A stretch of 64,000 bases of DNA. Origin: Allosaccharopolyspora coralli (GTDB lineage Bacteria > Actinomycetota > Actinomycetes > Mycobacteriales > Pseudonocardiaceae). The notes under the pieces were generated by a model. The model did no database searches, had not been told where the DNA came from, and was given only the letters and a program-made list of their open reading frames with translations. How positions within the stretch are numbered: position 1 is the stretch's first letter; the number at the start of each line of letters is the position of its first letter. The translations under genes and the position numbers were made by a program. Positions 52,437-62,042 of this stretch are shown in pieces. The stretch is taken from the NCBI RefSeq assembly GCF_009664835.1, contig NZ_CP045929.1, positions 2,914,001 through 2,978,000 of the forward strand. Reading direction: 5' to 3'.

Positions 52437-55264
52437 GCAACGAGTTCCGGCTCGCCGACGGCGGGCACATCGACCGCGACCGTCCGATCGACTTCCACTT
52501 CGACGGTCGGCGGTTGTCCGGGTACGCCGGAGACACACTGGCTTCGGCCCTGCTGGCCAACGGGGTTCACCGGGTCGGCTCGAGCATCAAGTACCGGCGT
52601 CCTCGCGGGATCGTCAGCGCAGGCGTCGAGGAACCCAACGCGCTCGTACAGGTGGACGAGCCCTACGCCGAGCCGATGCTCACGGCTACCACGGTCCCGC
52701 TCGAAGAGGGCCTGCGGGCCAGGAGCCTCCCGGGACGGGGTGAACTCGTCGACGCCGGCGACACCGCACGCAACGACGCCATGCACGCGCACTGCGACGT
52801 GCTCGTCGTCGGGGGTGGACCGGCGGGCCTGGCGGCGGCCGACGCAGCGGCCAGCAGCGGAGCCCGTGTGATGCTCGCGGACAGCGACACCCGGCTCGGC
52901 GGCACCCTGTCCGGACGGCAGGAGAACATCGACGGCCTCCCTGCCTCGTGCTGGGTCGACCGCACGACCCGGTACCTCGAGAACCAGGACGAGGTCCGGC
53001 TGCTTCGTCGCACCACCGTGTTCGGCTACTACGACGACAACTACGTGATGGCCGTCGAGCACCGCGGGCACGGCTCGCAACGCATCTGGCGCATCCGTGC
53101 CAAGGAGGTCGTGCTGGCGACCGGATCCCACGAACGTCCAGTCGTGTTCTCCGGCAACGACCGTCCGGGCGTCATGCTCGCCGGTGCCGCCGAGACCTAC
53201 CTGCACCGGTACGCGGTCCTGCCGGGTCGACGGGCCGTGATCTTCACGACGAACGACAGCGCCTACGCCGCCGCGGTGAACCTGCACGACGCGGGAGTGG
53301 ACGTCGCCGCCATAGTGGACGCACGCGACGTCGTGTCCACCTACTGGGCTTCGCTGTGTATCGAACGCGGGATCCCGATCCACAGCCACGCCGCCGTCGT
53401 GAGTACCTCCGGCCCGAGCAGGGTGACCCACGCCCATCTGTCCACATTGGCGTCGGATCAGGACCGGTTGCCCGGAGTACGCAAGGTCGTCACCTGTGAC
53501 CTCCTGCTGGTCTCCGGAGGATGGACGCCCGCGGTCCACCTGCACAGCCAGGCAGGCGGCGGGTTGCGTCAGGACGAGTCCGTCGGAGCCTTCCTGCCGG
53601 ACGGCGCGCGGCAACGGGTGCGTTCCGCCGGTGCCTGCGCGGGCACGCTCACCACGGGCGAATGCCTGCGTTACGGGGCACAAGCGGGAGCCGACGCCTC
53701 GATCGCGCTCGGGTTCGTCCCCGAACCGCAGGTCCGCCCGACCGCCGAACGGGTACCGGTCCTCGCCGGCACGAACCTCACGTTCGTGCCCAGTTCCAGC
53801 GACACCGAGGGCACCACGCAGTTCGTCGATCTCACCAGAGATGCGACGGTCGCCGACGTCCGCCGCGCGACGGGTGCGGGCCTGACCTCGGTGGAGCACG
53901 TCAAGCGTTACACCACGATCGGAACCGGCCACGAGCAGGGCAAGACCTCGGGAATCGTGTCCACGGGCGTCATCGCCGCGCTCAACGGGCAACATCCGGC
54001 AGAGCTCGGGACGACGACGTTCCGCGCACCGTTCACCCCCGTCAGCTTCGCCGCACTCGCCGGCCAGGAGCGTGGCGATCTCTACGACCCGGTCCGTGTG
54101 ACCGCACTGCACGACTGGCACGTCGCCCAGGGTGCCGAGTTCGAGAACGTGGGTCAGTGGAAGCGCCCGTGGTACTACCCGCGTTCGGGCGAGGACATGG
54201 AGACCGCGGTGCTGCGGGAGTGCCGTGCCGCACGCGAGGGCGTCGCGATCCAGGACGTGTCCACCTTGGGCAAGATCGACGTCCAGGGACCGGACGCGGC
54301 CGAGTTCCTGGACCGCGTTTACACCAACAAGATCTCCACCCTCAAACCCGGCCGGATCCGGTACGCGGTGATGTGTGGTTCCGACGGCATGGTCTTCGAC
54401 GACGGCACCGTGCTGTGCGCGGGCGAGGGACGCTACCTGATCACCACCACCACGGGCGGCGCCGCCGGAGTCTTGGACTGGCTCGAGGACTGGCTGCAGA
54501 CCGAGTGGACGGACTTGCGCGTCCACCTGACGTCGGTCACCGAACAGTGGGCGACGATCGCACTCGTCGGGCCGCAGGCACGGGACGTGCTCGGCCGGGT
54601 CAGCACGATCGACTTGGACAACGACACCTTCCCGTTCATGTCGTGGGTCGACGGTCCGGTCGCCGGGCGCCGTGCCCGAGTCTGCCGGATCAGTTTCTCC
54701 GGCGAGCTGGCATACGAGATCAACGTGCCCTGGTGGCACGGTCGCGAAATCTGGGAGGCCCTGTTCGACGCCGGTCGCCCGGAGTCCATCACGCCGTACG
54801 GCACCGAGACGATGCATGTGCTGCGAGCCGAGAAGGGCTTTCCCATCGTCGGTCAGGACACCGACGGCACCATCACCCCGTACGACCTCGGGATGAACTG
54901 GGCCGTGTCGAAGAGCAAGCACGACTTCCTCGGCAAGCGTTCCTTCGACCGGCAGGACACCCGACGGACGGACCGCAAGCAGCTCGTCGGCATCCTTCCC
55001 GAGGATCCGGAGCTCGTCCTCTCGGAAGGCGCGCAACTGGTCGAGACCCAGGACCTGCCGGAACCTCCCGTTCCCATGCTGGGCCACGTCACGTCCAGTT
55101 ACCGGAGCGCGACGCTGGGCCGTGGCTTTTCGTTGGCGTTGGTCCACAACGGACACCATCGGCACGGGGACACGATCTACAGCCCCCTCGGCGGCGAACT
55201 CGTCCCGGTCACGATCACCGAGACGGTCTTCTACGACAAGCAAGGAGCGCGACGTGATGGCTGA
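52433..55264 (+). CDS. soxA: Sarcosine oxidase, alpha subunit
   Basis: 943 residues. An N-terminal ferredoxin-like domain (about 1-100, FDGRRLSGYAGDTLASALLANG and KYRRPRG), an NAD-binding flavoprotein domain (VLVVGGGPAGLAAADAAASSG near 123; VVLATGSHERPVVFSGNDRPGVMLA), and a C-terminal GcvT-type THF-binding domain (about 560-940; VSTLGKIDVQGPDAAEFLDRVYTN, ISFSGELAYEINVP, VLRAEKGFPIVGQDTDGT). Overlaps soxD by 4 bp and soxG by 8 bp, so subunits are translated in step. Confidence 0.94.
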   Translation: MSNEFRLADGGHIDRDRPIDFHFDGRRLSGYAGDTLASALLANGVHRVGSSIKYRRPRGIVSAGVEEPNALVQVDEPYAEPMLTATTVPLEEGLRARSLPGRGELVDAGDTARNDAMHAHCDVLVVGGGPAGLAAADAAASSGARVMLADSDTRLGGTLSGRQENIDGLPASCWVDRTTRYLENQDEVRLLRRTTVFGYYDDNYVMAVEHRGHGSQRIWRIRAKEVVLATGSHERPVVFSGNDRPGVMLAGAAETYLHRYAVLPGRRAVIFTTNDSAYAAAVNLHDAGVDVAAIVDARDVVSTYWASLCIERGIPIHSHAAVVSTSGPSRVTHAHLSTLASDQDRLPGVRKVVTCDLLLVSGGWTPAVHLHSQAGGGLRQDESVGAFLPDGARQRVRSAGACAGTLTTGECLRYGAQAGADASIALGFVPEPQVRPTAERVPVLAGTNLTFVPSSSDTEGTTQFVDLTRDATVADVRRATGAGLTSVEHVKRYTTIGTGHEQGKTSGIVSTGVIAALNGQHPAELGTTTFRAPFTPVSFAALAGQERGDLYDPVRVTALHDWHVAQGAEFENVGQWKRPWYYPRSGEDMETAVLRECRAAREGVAIQDVSTLGKIDVQGPDAAEFLDRVYTNKISTLKPGRIRYAVMCGSDGMVFDDGTVLCAGEGRYLITTTTGGAAGVLDWLEDWLQTEWTDLRVHLTSVTEQWATIALVGPQARDVLGRVSTIDLDNDTFPFMSWVDGPVAGRRARVCRISFSGELAYEINVPWWHGREIWEALFDAGRPESITPYGTETMHVLRAEKGFPIVGQDTDGTITPYDLGMNWAVSKSKHDFLGKRSFDRQDTRRTDRKQLVGILPEDPELVLSEGAQLVETQDLPEPPVPMLGHVTSSYRSATLGRGFSLALVHNGHHRHGDTIYSPLGGELVPVTITETVFYDKQGARRDG

Positions 55265-55853
55265 CACCTACGGCGAGAGCCCCCTCGTTGCCCGAGCCGA
55301 CACGCTCGTCGCGGCGGCGGACCCTGGTGCGGTTCGCTTGCGTGAGCTCCCGTTCCGTGCCCAGGTCAACCTCCGTGTCGACCCCAAGAGTCCGGCCGCG
55401 GAGCGGATCGGCACGGCGATCGGCGTCATGTTGCCGAACCAGGGCGGTGAGGTCGCCACGAACAACGACCTCACCGTGCTCTGGCTGGGTCCGGACGAAT
55501 GGCTGGTCCTCGGCCCCGACCACGACACCGACCGCATCCTCACTCTGCTGCGGGACGCGTTGGACGACGACTTCGGCTCCGTGACCGACGTTTCCGCGCA
55601 CCGGACGGTCATCGACATCTCGGGGCCGCGCACCCGGGAACTACTCGCGAAGGGATGTTCGCTCGACCTGCATCCCCGGGTGTTCGGTGCGCACCAGTGC
55701 GCACAGACGTTGCTGGGACGAGCGCAGGTCGTCCTGCTCTGCTGGGACGAGCAGCGGCCGCACTACTGGCTTTTCGTCCGCGCGTCCTTCGCTCGCCACG
55801 TCGTCGACTGGCTCAACGACGCCTGCCTGGAATATCGAGGGGGTTGGCCATGA
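55257..55853 (+). CDS. soxG: Sarcosine oxidase, gamma subunit
   Basis: 198 residues of the SoxG family: [29 protein letters not shown] (hallmark), [32 protein letters not shown], and [22 protein letters not shown] 55257 after AAGGAG, inside the end of soxA. The stop overlaps the sdaA start (ATGA). Confidence 0.93.
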   Translation: MADTYGESPLVARADTLVAAADPGAVRLRELPFRAQVNLRVDPKSPAAERIGTAIGVMLPNQGGEVATNNDLTVLWLGPDEWLVLGPDHDTDRILTLLRDALDDDFGSVTDVSAHRTVIDISGPRTRELLAKGCSLDLHPRVFGAHQCAQTLLGRAQVVLLCWDEQRPHYWLFVRASFARHVVDWLNDACLEYRGGWP

Positions 55854-57196
55854 CGGTCAGTGTGTTCGATCTGTTCTCGGTGGGCATCGGGCCGTCGAGC
55901 TCGCACACGGTCGGCCCGATGAGGGCGGCGAACCGATTCGTCACGAGAGTGCGCGAATCCGGGGTCCTGGCAAACGTCCACGGAGTCCGAGTCGAGCTTT
56001 TCGGCTCGCTCGGCGCCACCGGACGAGGGCACGGCAGTCCGGATGCGGTCCTGCTCGGGCTGGAGGGCCATGCCCCGGAGTCCGTTCAGCCGGGGTCGGT
56101 GCAAGAACGGCTCGTCGAGATCCGTACCGAGGGAACCCTTCGCCTGGGCGGGACCCACCCGATCCCCTATGTCGTCGAGCGCGACCTGATCCTGCATCGG
56201 CGCAAGACACTCTCGGCGCATCCCAACGGAATGCGGTTCAGTGCCACGGATGCCTCCGGCGCCGAACTGTGCACCGTCGACTACTACTCGGTCGGTGGCG
56301 GATTCGTCCTCGACGACTCCACGAGCACGATCCAACCGGACGACACGCAGGTGCCGAAGCCGTTCACGAACGCCTCGGAGCTGTTGTCCCACTCCGTCGA
56401 ATCCGGAGAGTCGATCTCCGGTGTCATGCACGCCAACGAGTTGACCCGGCGCAGTGCGGACGCGATCCACGAACAGCTGCTGCAGTTGTGGCGGGTCATG
56501 GCCGAATGCGTGGCCAACGGCCGTTCCAACACGGGGAATCTGCCGGGTGGCATGCAGGTCCGACGTCGAGCGGCCGACCTCTCGGCGAAGCTGTCCCCGA
56601 CCGACGACCCGATGGAGTGGGTCACGCTCTACGCTCTGGCCGTCAACGAGGAGAACGCCGCCGGTGGGCGCGTCGTCACCGCTCCGACGAACGGCGCGGC
56701 CGGAATCGTGCCCGCGGTACTGCACTACTACGTCCGGCACACCTCGGCGCCGACCGACGAGGGCATCGTCCGGTTCCTGCTCACCGCCGGTGCGATCGGC
56801 GCACTGTTCAAGGAGAACGCGTCGATCTCGGGCGCGGAGGTCGGGTGTCAGGGTGAGGTCGGCTCGGCGTGCTCGATGGCCGCAGCCGGACTCACCGAGG
56901 TGCTCGGTGGCAGCCCCACCCAGGTCGAGAACGCGGCCGAGATCGGCCTCGAGCACAACCTCGGGCTCACGTGCGACCCGATCGGCGGTCTCGTGCAGAT
57001 CCCGTGCATCGAACGCAATGCCGTCGCGTCGGTCAAAGCCGTCACCGCGGCCCGGATGGCCCTGCGTGGAGACGGCAACCACTATGTCTCGCTGGACAAA
57101 GCCATCAAGACGATGCGCGACACCGGACGTGACATGAAAACCAAGTACAAGGAGACCGCACGCGGCGGTCTCGCGGTCAACGTCATCGAATGCTGA
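55850..57196 (+). CDS. sdaA: L-serine ammonia-lyase (iron-sulfur dependent)
   Basis: 448-residue single-chain L-serine dehydratase with beta domain at the N-terminus ([23 protein letters not shown]) and alpha domain after about 185. Cluster cysteines: [12 protein letters not shown] and [18 protein letters not shown]. It converts serine to pyruvate and ammonia, the last step from betaine to central metabolism. Coupled to soxG by ATGA. Confidence 0.94.
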   Translation: MTVSVFDLFSVGIGPSSSHTVGPMRAANRFVTRVRESGVLANVHGVRVELFGSLGATGRGHGSPDAVLLGLEGHAPESVQPGSVQERLVEIRTEGTLRLGGTHPIPYVVERDLILHRRKTLSAHPNGMRFSATDASGAELCTVDYYSVGGGFVLDDSTSTIQPDDTQVPKPFTNASELLSHSVESGESISGVMHANELTRRSADAIHEQLLQLWRVMAECVANGRSNTGNLPGGMQVRRRAADLSAKLSPTDDPMEWVTLYALAVNEENAAGGRVVTAPTNGAAGIVPAVLHYYVRHTSAPTDEGIVRFLLTAGAIGALFKENASISGAEVGCQGEVGSACSMAAAGLTEVLGGSPTQVENAAEIGLEHNLGLTCDPIGGLVQIPCIERNAVASVKAVTAARMALRGDGNHYVSLDKAIKTMRDTGRDMKTKYKETARGGLAVNVIEC

Positions 57197-57241
57197 TCAT
57201 CGCCCCGCTCCGCCCGACACGCGTCCCCGCGGGAGACACCC

Positions 57242-58090
57242 TTGGCGAACCTGGTCACCCTGAACCTGCACTGCGGGCAGCAGCCTGGAATCGTCCATGC
57301 CGTCAGCGAGTTCCTCTACCAGCGACACTGTGACATCGTCGAACACCAGCAGTTCGACGACGTCACGCGGGGCCAGCTGTTCATGCGTACCGCGTTCCAC
57401 GCCGGCCCCGGGTACGACGGAACCTCATTGCACGCGGATTTCGACACGGTGGCCGCGAAGTTCGGGATGTCGTTCGAGCTGACCGACAGCCGGCCGCGCC
57501 GCGTGGTCGTCATGGTCTCGAAGCTCGGGCACTGCCTCAACGATCTGATTTTCCGCTGGCGCGCGGGCAATCTCGGCGCCGAGATCGTCGCCGTCGTCTC
57601 CAACCACGACACCCTCCGTCCGATGGCGGAGGCGGCGGACCTTCCGTTCTTCCACGTGCCGGTCACCCCCGGTGACAAACCGGAAGCCGAAGCCGAACTG
57701 CTGCGCCTCGTCGACGAGTACGACACCGACCTCGTCGTACTCGCCCGCTACATGCAGGTCCTCTCCGACGACCTCTGCCGAGTCCTGCGCGGACGAGCCA
57801 TCAACATCCACCACTCGTTCCTCCCTGGGTTCAAGGGAGCCAAGCCGTACCACCAGGCCTTCGATCGTGGGGTGAAGCTCGTCGGCGCCACCGCGCACTA
57901 CGTGACACCGGATCTCGACGAAGGACCGATCATCGAACAGGAGGTCATCCGCATCGACCACACCCTCGACCCGCCGCGATTGTCGAACGTGGGGCAGGAC
58001 GCCGAATCCGTGGCATTGGCCCGGGCCGTGCGTTGGCACTGCGAACAGCGCGTGATGCTCAACGGCACAGGCACGGTCGTCTTCACCTGA
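57242..58090 (+). CDS. purU: Formyltetrahydrofolate deformylase
   Basis: 282 residues: N-terminal ACT domain (1-80, LNLHCGQQPGIVHAVSEFLYQRHCDIVEHQQFDD) and a formyltransferase-like domain with ININHH-type motif INIHHSFLPGFKGAKPYHQA and HYVTPDLDEGPIIEQ. It hydrolyses 10-formyl-THF to formate and THF, so it returns folate to the demethylating enzymes and gives formate for FDH. TTG 57242 follows GGGAGACACCC. Last gene of the operon starting at glyA. Confidence 0.93.
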   Translation: MANLVTLNLHCGQQPGIVHAVSEFLYQRHCDIVEHQQFDDVTRGQLFMRTAFHAGPGYDGTSLHADFDTVAAKFGMSFELTDSRPRRVVVMVSKLGHCLNDLIFRWRAGNLGAEIVAVVSNHDTLRPMAEAADLPFFHVPVTPGDKPEAEAELLRLVDEYDTDLVVLARYMQVLSDDLCRVLRGRAINIHHSFLPGFKGAKPYHQAFDRGVKLVGATAHYVTPDLDEGPIIEQEVIRIDHTLDPPRLSNVGQDAESVALARAVRWHCEQRVMLNGTGTVVFT

Positions 58091-58116
58091 CCGCGGCCCG
58101 CAATCCGCCTACCCGA

Positions 58117-58884
58117 CTAACGACGGTCGTCTTCCTTGTGTGGGGGAAGATTCTCGTTCCCGTGGTCCACGGTCGCCTGCTCGGGCGCGGGGTCGACGCG
58201 CCGAGCCGTGCCGCTGTCGGCGGCCGCCTGCTCCGCACTCGCGGACGGCTTCCGTCCCTGAACGCCGCGTTCGTCGTCCCGGGCAGCGACGGCCTTCGTC
58301 GAACCGGTCGCGCCGACACCGGCTTTGCTTTTCGCCTCACGCCCCCGGGCGGCGGCCGCGCGCGCTGCCCTGCGAGAGTCGCGCACGCCGACGGCGACGG
58401 CCACCGCCAGTCGGACCACGTAGAGCACGGCGCTGACGGCGAACAGGACAACGCTGATCCACACCCAGCGCTGGAGGTACGGTTCGGTGGTCATGCCCGT
58501 CGCCGTCACATAGGCCGACTCCCCCTGCCCTGTGATCACGGGGAGGAAGACCAGCAACAACAGGCCACTGCCGAGGGCGGGCACGCGGAGGTGGTTGATC
58601 GCCGGAACTCGCGGCTCGTGCCTGCGAGTCAGTCGGCGTCGCGCCCAGCGCCCCACGAGCAACGAGCGGTCCGCCAACGCGTAGAGCGGAAACAGGAGGA
58701 GATCGTGGACCACGAGCGCGCCGACGAACCAGATCAGCATCCGGGTGGCCATCGACTCGGTCGAGACGAAGCTGACCGCGTATCCGGCGAGCGCGGCGCC
58801 GGCGAGTACGACGAGCAGGTGCAGCGGATTCGCACCGTAGAACCGGCGCCAACCGGAGAGCGTCGTGCTGAGGAGGCGAGCCAT
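58117..58884 (-). CDS. Membrane protein coupled to the molybdopterin oxidoreductase
   Basis: 255 residues with four hydrophobic segments (about 20-38, 48-66, 100-116 and 140-165) followed by a charged Ala/Arg/Lys/Glu tail from about 170 that is probably cytoplasmic and disordered. The start overlaps the stop of the upstream molybdopterin gene (ATGA), so the two act together. I do not recognise a family with confidence; a membrane partner or heme anchor of the oxidoreductase is possible. Convergent with purU. Confidence 0.65.
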   Translation of the reverse strand: MARLLSTTLSGWRRFYGANPLHLLVVLAGAALAGYAVSFVSTESMATRMLIWFVGALVVHDLLLFPLYALADRSLLVGRWARRRLTRRHEPRVPAINHLRVPALGSGLLLLVFLPVITGQGESAYVTATGMTTEPYLQRWVWISVVLFAVSAVLYVVRLAVAVAVGVRDSRRAARAAAARGREAKSKAGVGATGSTKAVAARDDERGVQGRKPSASAEQAAADSGTARRVDPAPEQATVDHGNENLPPHKEDDRR

Positions 58885-60254
58885 CAGGCGCTCCGGAAGT
58901 CGATCGAGGCGACCCACTTGGTGTTGTGCACGCCGGGCAGCGCCGGAACGATCACGCGTGCCGGAAAGCCGTGATCCAGCGACAGGTCGACGCCGTTGAC
59001 CTGGAGTGCGAGCAGGGAGTCGGGATGCAGCACCTGATTGGCCTGCAGCGTCGCGCTGTTGAACGCGCCCGCTTGCTCGACGGACTGCACGAAGGCGTTC
59101 GCCGGGGAAGCCACGCTGGCGCGCTCGGCGAGGTCCCGCAGCCGAACTCCCGTCCACGTCTGCGTCGTGGACCATCCCTCGACACAGGCGATCGGCAGCA
59201 CGGCCGTGTGCTGCGGCATGGCCGCCAGATCCGGCTTACCGATCTCGACATCCTCGGCGCCCCCGGTCAAGCGCAGCACCCAGTCGTCGCCGATGTCCGG
59301 TGCGATCCCCGCTGCCGACGCGGTGCGGTTGACCTGGAAGTCGTTCGGGCCGTCACCGTAGGAACGCCCGCGCGGAGCCAGTAGTCCCACCGGTCGTAAC
59401 GCGTCCACGGTCTGCGCGAGGCCGAGCAGTCCGAGCAGCGCGGCTCCCCCACCGACCACGCTCAGCGCACCACGTCGGCTGATCGTCGGTTCCGCCGGGT
59501 GCTGCGGTGCCAGGCCGTGTTCGTCCGGCGGCTCGGGCTCGGTGCGACGCAGCGGCGTGCGCATCTCGGTTCGCATCGAGCGCGACCGCAGTGCCCGGAT
59601 CATCGTCGGCAACTTGATCGCGACGTGGACGACGAACCCGGCGATGAACACCCACGCACCCCAGTAGTGCGCCGTGTAGAAACTGAAGCCGAAGATGTAG
59701 TCGTACTGGATGTTGAGTACGCCGGTGACGATCTCGAACAGGATGCCGCCGACGAGCGCCAGCAACGACAGCCGTTCGAGTAGCTGAGCGAGGCTGCGCG
59801 CGGGCGGCCAGGTGAACAGCTTCGGCAGCACCGACCACAACTTGGCCAGCACCACCGGAATCAGGGCGAGCCCGAGGACGACGTGCACCCCCTGGTTGAG
59901 CCGGAACAGCCAGGCGGGCTCCGTCGGCCATTCGAACGGAGGCAGCCGCAGGTAGCCGACCTCGGCGGGCATCGCCTGACCGAACTGCGGCCCGTAGGCG
60001 GACCACGACGCCAGTCCGGTGAGCGTGACGATCGGCAGCCCCACCAGGAGCACGACGGCGAACACCGACGTGAGCCAGGTGCCGCGCAGCGGGCTGCGGA
60101 AGGTGCGGGGTGAGAACGGTGGCACCGGCGGACGGAGACGCGCCAGCGTTCGCCACAGCACCTTGGGGAACCCGTACTCCGATGGCGCCTGCGGACTGTC
60201 GTCGTTCTCGGCAGGGCGCTGGTCGACGGTCGAGGTTCGGTCGCGGCGTACCAC
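58884..60254 (-). CDS. Molybdopterin oxidoreductase (SUOX/YedY-like) with N-terminal cytochrome b-type domain
   Basis: 456 residues from GTG 60254. Four hydrophobic segments (about 61-83, 123-143, 161-180, 198-215) with histidines in LNQGVHVVLGLAL and FYTAHYWGAWVFIAGFVVHVAIKLP resemble a di-heme cytochrome b561. An internal twin-arginine-like sequence, ISRRGALSVVGGGAALLGLLG (about 258), precedes an oxidoreductase molybdopterin domain with the Mo-binding Cys357 in PIACVEGWSTTQTWTGVRL. The start is uncertain: no ribosome-binding site, but TACGGT lies 7 bp before the GTG, as in leaderless actinobacterial genes; the frame is open to 60425. Confidence 0.75.
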   Translation of the reverse strand: MVRRDRTSTVDQRPAENDDSPQAPSEYGFPKVLWRTLARLRPPVPPFSPRTFRSPLRGTWLTSVFAVVLLVGLPIVTLTGLASWSAYGPQFGQAMPAEVGYLRLPPFEWPTEPAWLFRLNQGVHVVLGLALIPVVLAKLWSVLPKLFTWPPARSLAQLLERLSLLALVGGILFEIVTGVLNIQYDYIFGFSFYTAHYWGAWVFIAGFVVHVAIKLPTMIRALRSRSMRTEMRTPLRRTEPEPPDEHGLAPQHPAEPTISRRGALSVVGGGAALLGLLGLAQTVDALRPVGLLAPRGRSYGDGPNDFQVNRTASAAGIAPDIGDDWVLRLTGGAEDVEIGKPDLAAMPQHTAVLPIACVEGWSTTQTWTGVRLRDLAERASVASPANAFVQSVEQAGAFNSATLQANQVLHPDSLLALQVNGVDLSLDHGFPARVIVPALPGVHNTKWVASIDFRSA

Positions 60255-60461
60255 TGGGGAAACCGTACCAACAGGGACCGGAAACCTTCTCGTGTGTGCG
60301 CCGGCGTGGAGTTCGGGCGCGCGAACGCCGTCGTGCCGCCGCAGGCTCTGTGGCGGCACGACGGACCGACACCAGTACACGGTTCCGGTCGGCGTCGATG
60401 GCTCAGTCGTGACGGGCCGGACCACCGCGGTGCAGGCGTGGGACGTCCCATTGGTCTCTCA

Positions 60462-60509
60462 GAGTGCATTTGGGTACCGGACCACCGACCTCAGTTCCAC
60501 AACGCCCTC
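60462..60509 (-). mobile_element. MITE-like element, 48-bp copy C (internally deleted)
   Basis: GAGTGCATTTGGG at 60462-60474 joins directly to the other end of the element (ACCGGACCACCGACCTCAG to CGCCCTC at 60509), with TCA duplicated at 60459-60461 and 60510-60512. Relative to copy A, about 160 internal bases are missing. It lies between the molybdopterin gene's promoter and a stress-protein remnant. Confidence 0.72.
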
Positions 60510-60523
60510 TCACTGGGAGGCCG

Positions 60524-60831
60524 CCGGGTGGGAAATCCCGCCACGACCACCGCCAACGAACTCCGCGCCGTCGTCGACGAGGTCGCGGGCACGACGGTTC
60601 CGATCGAGAACACCGTCGCGCAGGGCACGCGGCGCGCGCTTTGGTGGACCTCACCACCTCCGGCGTGCTCGACGTCGGCAACCGCGGCCGCGGTGGATTC
60701 ACGGAAGCCCTCCCGGTCGGCCGTACACCGGTACCGCGACGACACCGCCCGAGACGATAGCGTGACGCGATCCGGAGGAGGGTGCGGTCCACCACGTCCT
60801 GGTTCGCACCGACCCGTACCGGATGCCGTGA
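60524..60831 (+). pseudogene. Remnant of a universal stress protein (UspA family)
   Basis: Three pieces in successive frames rebuild a UspA C-terminus: NPATTTANELRAVVDEVAGT and TVPIENTVAQGT, then ALVDLTTSGVLDVGNRGRGG and FTEALPVG, the last corresponding to the nucleotide-binding G-x-RGRGG loop, and finally AVHHVLVRTDPYRMP at the stop (60829-60831). At least two frameshifts separate them and the N-terminal half is missing. Copy C of the MITE is just upstream. Together with this they fill the gap between 60255 and 60875. Confidence 0.55.
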
Positions 60832-60875
60832 CGAATACCGAGCGTGAACGACGACCCGCGAGACAGAGGAGCAGC

Positions 60876-61919
60876 ATGCGCGTCTTGATCACCGGTGGAG
60901 CAGGCTTCATCGGTTCCCACATCGCCGATCTGGCCGCCGAGGCCGGGCACGAGGTGCGGGTGCTCGACTGCCTGCTGCCCACGGCGCACGGGCAGGGCCC
61001 GCCGCCGCATCTCGACGCGCACGAGTGGGTGCGGGCCGACGTGGGCGACGGTGAGGCGGTTCGGAGCGCACTGTCCGGTGTGGACGTCGTGTGTCACCAA
61101 GCCGCGATGGTGGGCCTGGAGACCGGCACCGCCGACATGCCCGAGTACGTCGCCCACAACGATCTCGGTACGGCCCGCCTGCTCGCGGTCATGGCCGAAG
61201 AGAACGTCCGCCATCTGGTGCTGGCGAGTTCGATGGTCATCTACGGCGAAGGTCGCTACACCTGCCCCGAACACGGGACCGTTCGCCCGGGGCCCCGTGA
61301 TCGCCAGGACCTCGAGGCGGGGGTGTTCGAGCCCCGCTGTCCCGATTGCGGCGAACTTCTGCAACCCGGCCTCGTGGGCGAAGACGCCCCGGTCGATCCG
61401 CGCAACACCTACGCGACGACCAAGCTCACCCAGGAACACCTCGCGGCGAGCTGGGCCCGGCACACCGGCGGCTCGGTCGCGGCGTTGCGTTACCACAACG
61501 TGTACGGGCCGCGGATGCCGCGCGACACCCCGTACGCGGGCGTGGGCTCGCTGTTCCGCTCCGCACTGGCGAACGGGCAGGCGCCCCGGGTGTTCGAGGA
61601 CGGCGCGCAACGCCGGGACTTCGTCCACGTGCACGACATCGCTCGCGCCAACCTCGCCGCGATGGAACAGCAGGCTTCGCCGGAGTTCCGTGCCTACAAC
61701 GTCTGTTCCGGGCAACCGCGCACCATCGCGGACATGGCGCGGGAACTCGCCGTGACCTCCGGCGGTCCGGAACCCGTGGTCACCGGTCAGTACCGGCTGG
61801 GCGACGTCCGGCACATCGTGGCCGACCCGCAACGCGCCCGTGCCGAGCTCGGGTTCACCGCGAAGGTGGACTTCGCGGACGGTATGCGCGAATTCGGCAG
61901 CGCCGAACTCCGCGCCTGA
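60876..61919 (+). CDS. NAD-dependent nucleotide-sugar epimerase/dehydratase with zinc ribbon
   Basis: 347-residue extended SDR. NAD motif ITGGAGFIGSHIADLAAEAGH (5-25), SSMVIYGEGRY, catalytic YATTKLTQEH (YxxxK) and HNVYGPRMPRDTPYAGVGSLF. Unusually, between the active-site strand and the YxxxK helix it carries CPEHGT and CPDCGE about 30 residues apart, a likely zinc-binding insert. ATG 60876 follows AGAGGAG. Product unknown; UDP- or dTDP-hexose modification for cell wall or natural product sugars is plausible, and a DUF2064 gene and emb lie close by. Confidence 0.84.
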   Translation: MRVLITGGAGFIGSHIADLAAEAGHEVRVLDCLLPTAHGQGPPPHLDAHEWVRADVGDGEAVRSALSGVDVVCHQAAMVGLETGTADMPEYVAHNDLGTARLLAVMAEENVRHLVLASSMVIYGEGRYTCPEHGTVRPGPRDRQDLEAGVFEPRCPDCGELLQPGLVGEDAPVDPRNTYATTKLTQEHLAASWARHTGGSVAALRYHNVYGPRMPRDTPYAGVGSLFRSALANGQAPRVFEDGAQRRDFVHVHDIARANLAAMEQQASPEFRAYNVCSGQPRTIADMARELAVTSGGPEPVVTGQYRLGDVRHIVADPQRARAELGFTAKVDFADGMREFGSAELRA

Positions 61920-62042
61920 CCCGGCCTGTCACGCGGTGCGGGGTGGTCGGCGTAGGTGGTTGTGTGGCGGAACCTCACCTCGCGGGCGGCCGGTCTGCGT
62001 AGGCGGAGAGGAATCCGTCGGCGCAATCTGCCTGACCCCGGC

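Noticed and set aside
52238-55267. Open frame of 1009 codons on the minus strand
   Set aside because: Antisense to soxD and soxA; Asp/Val/Gly-rich shadow composition.
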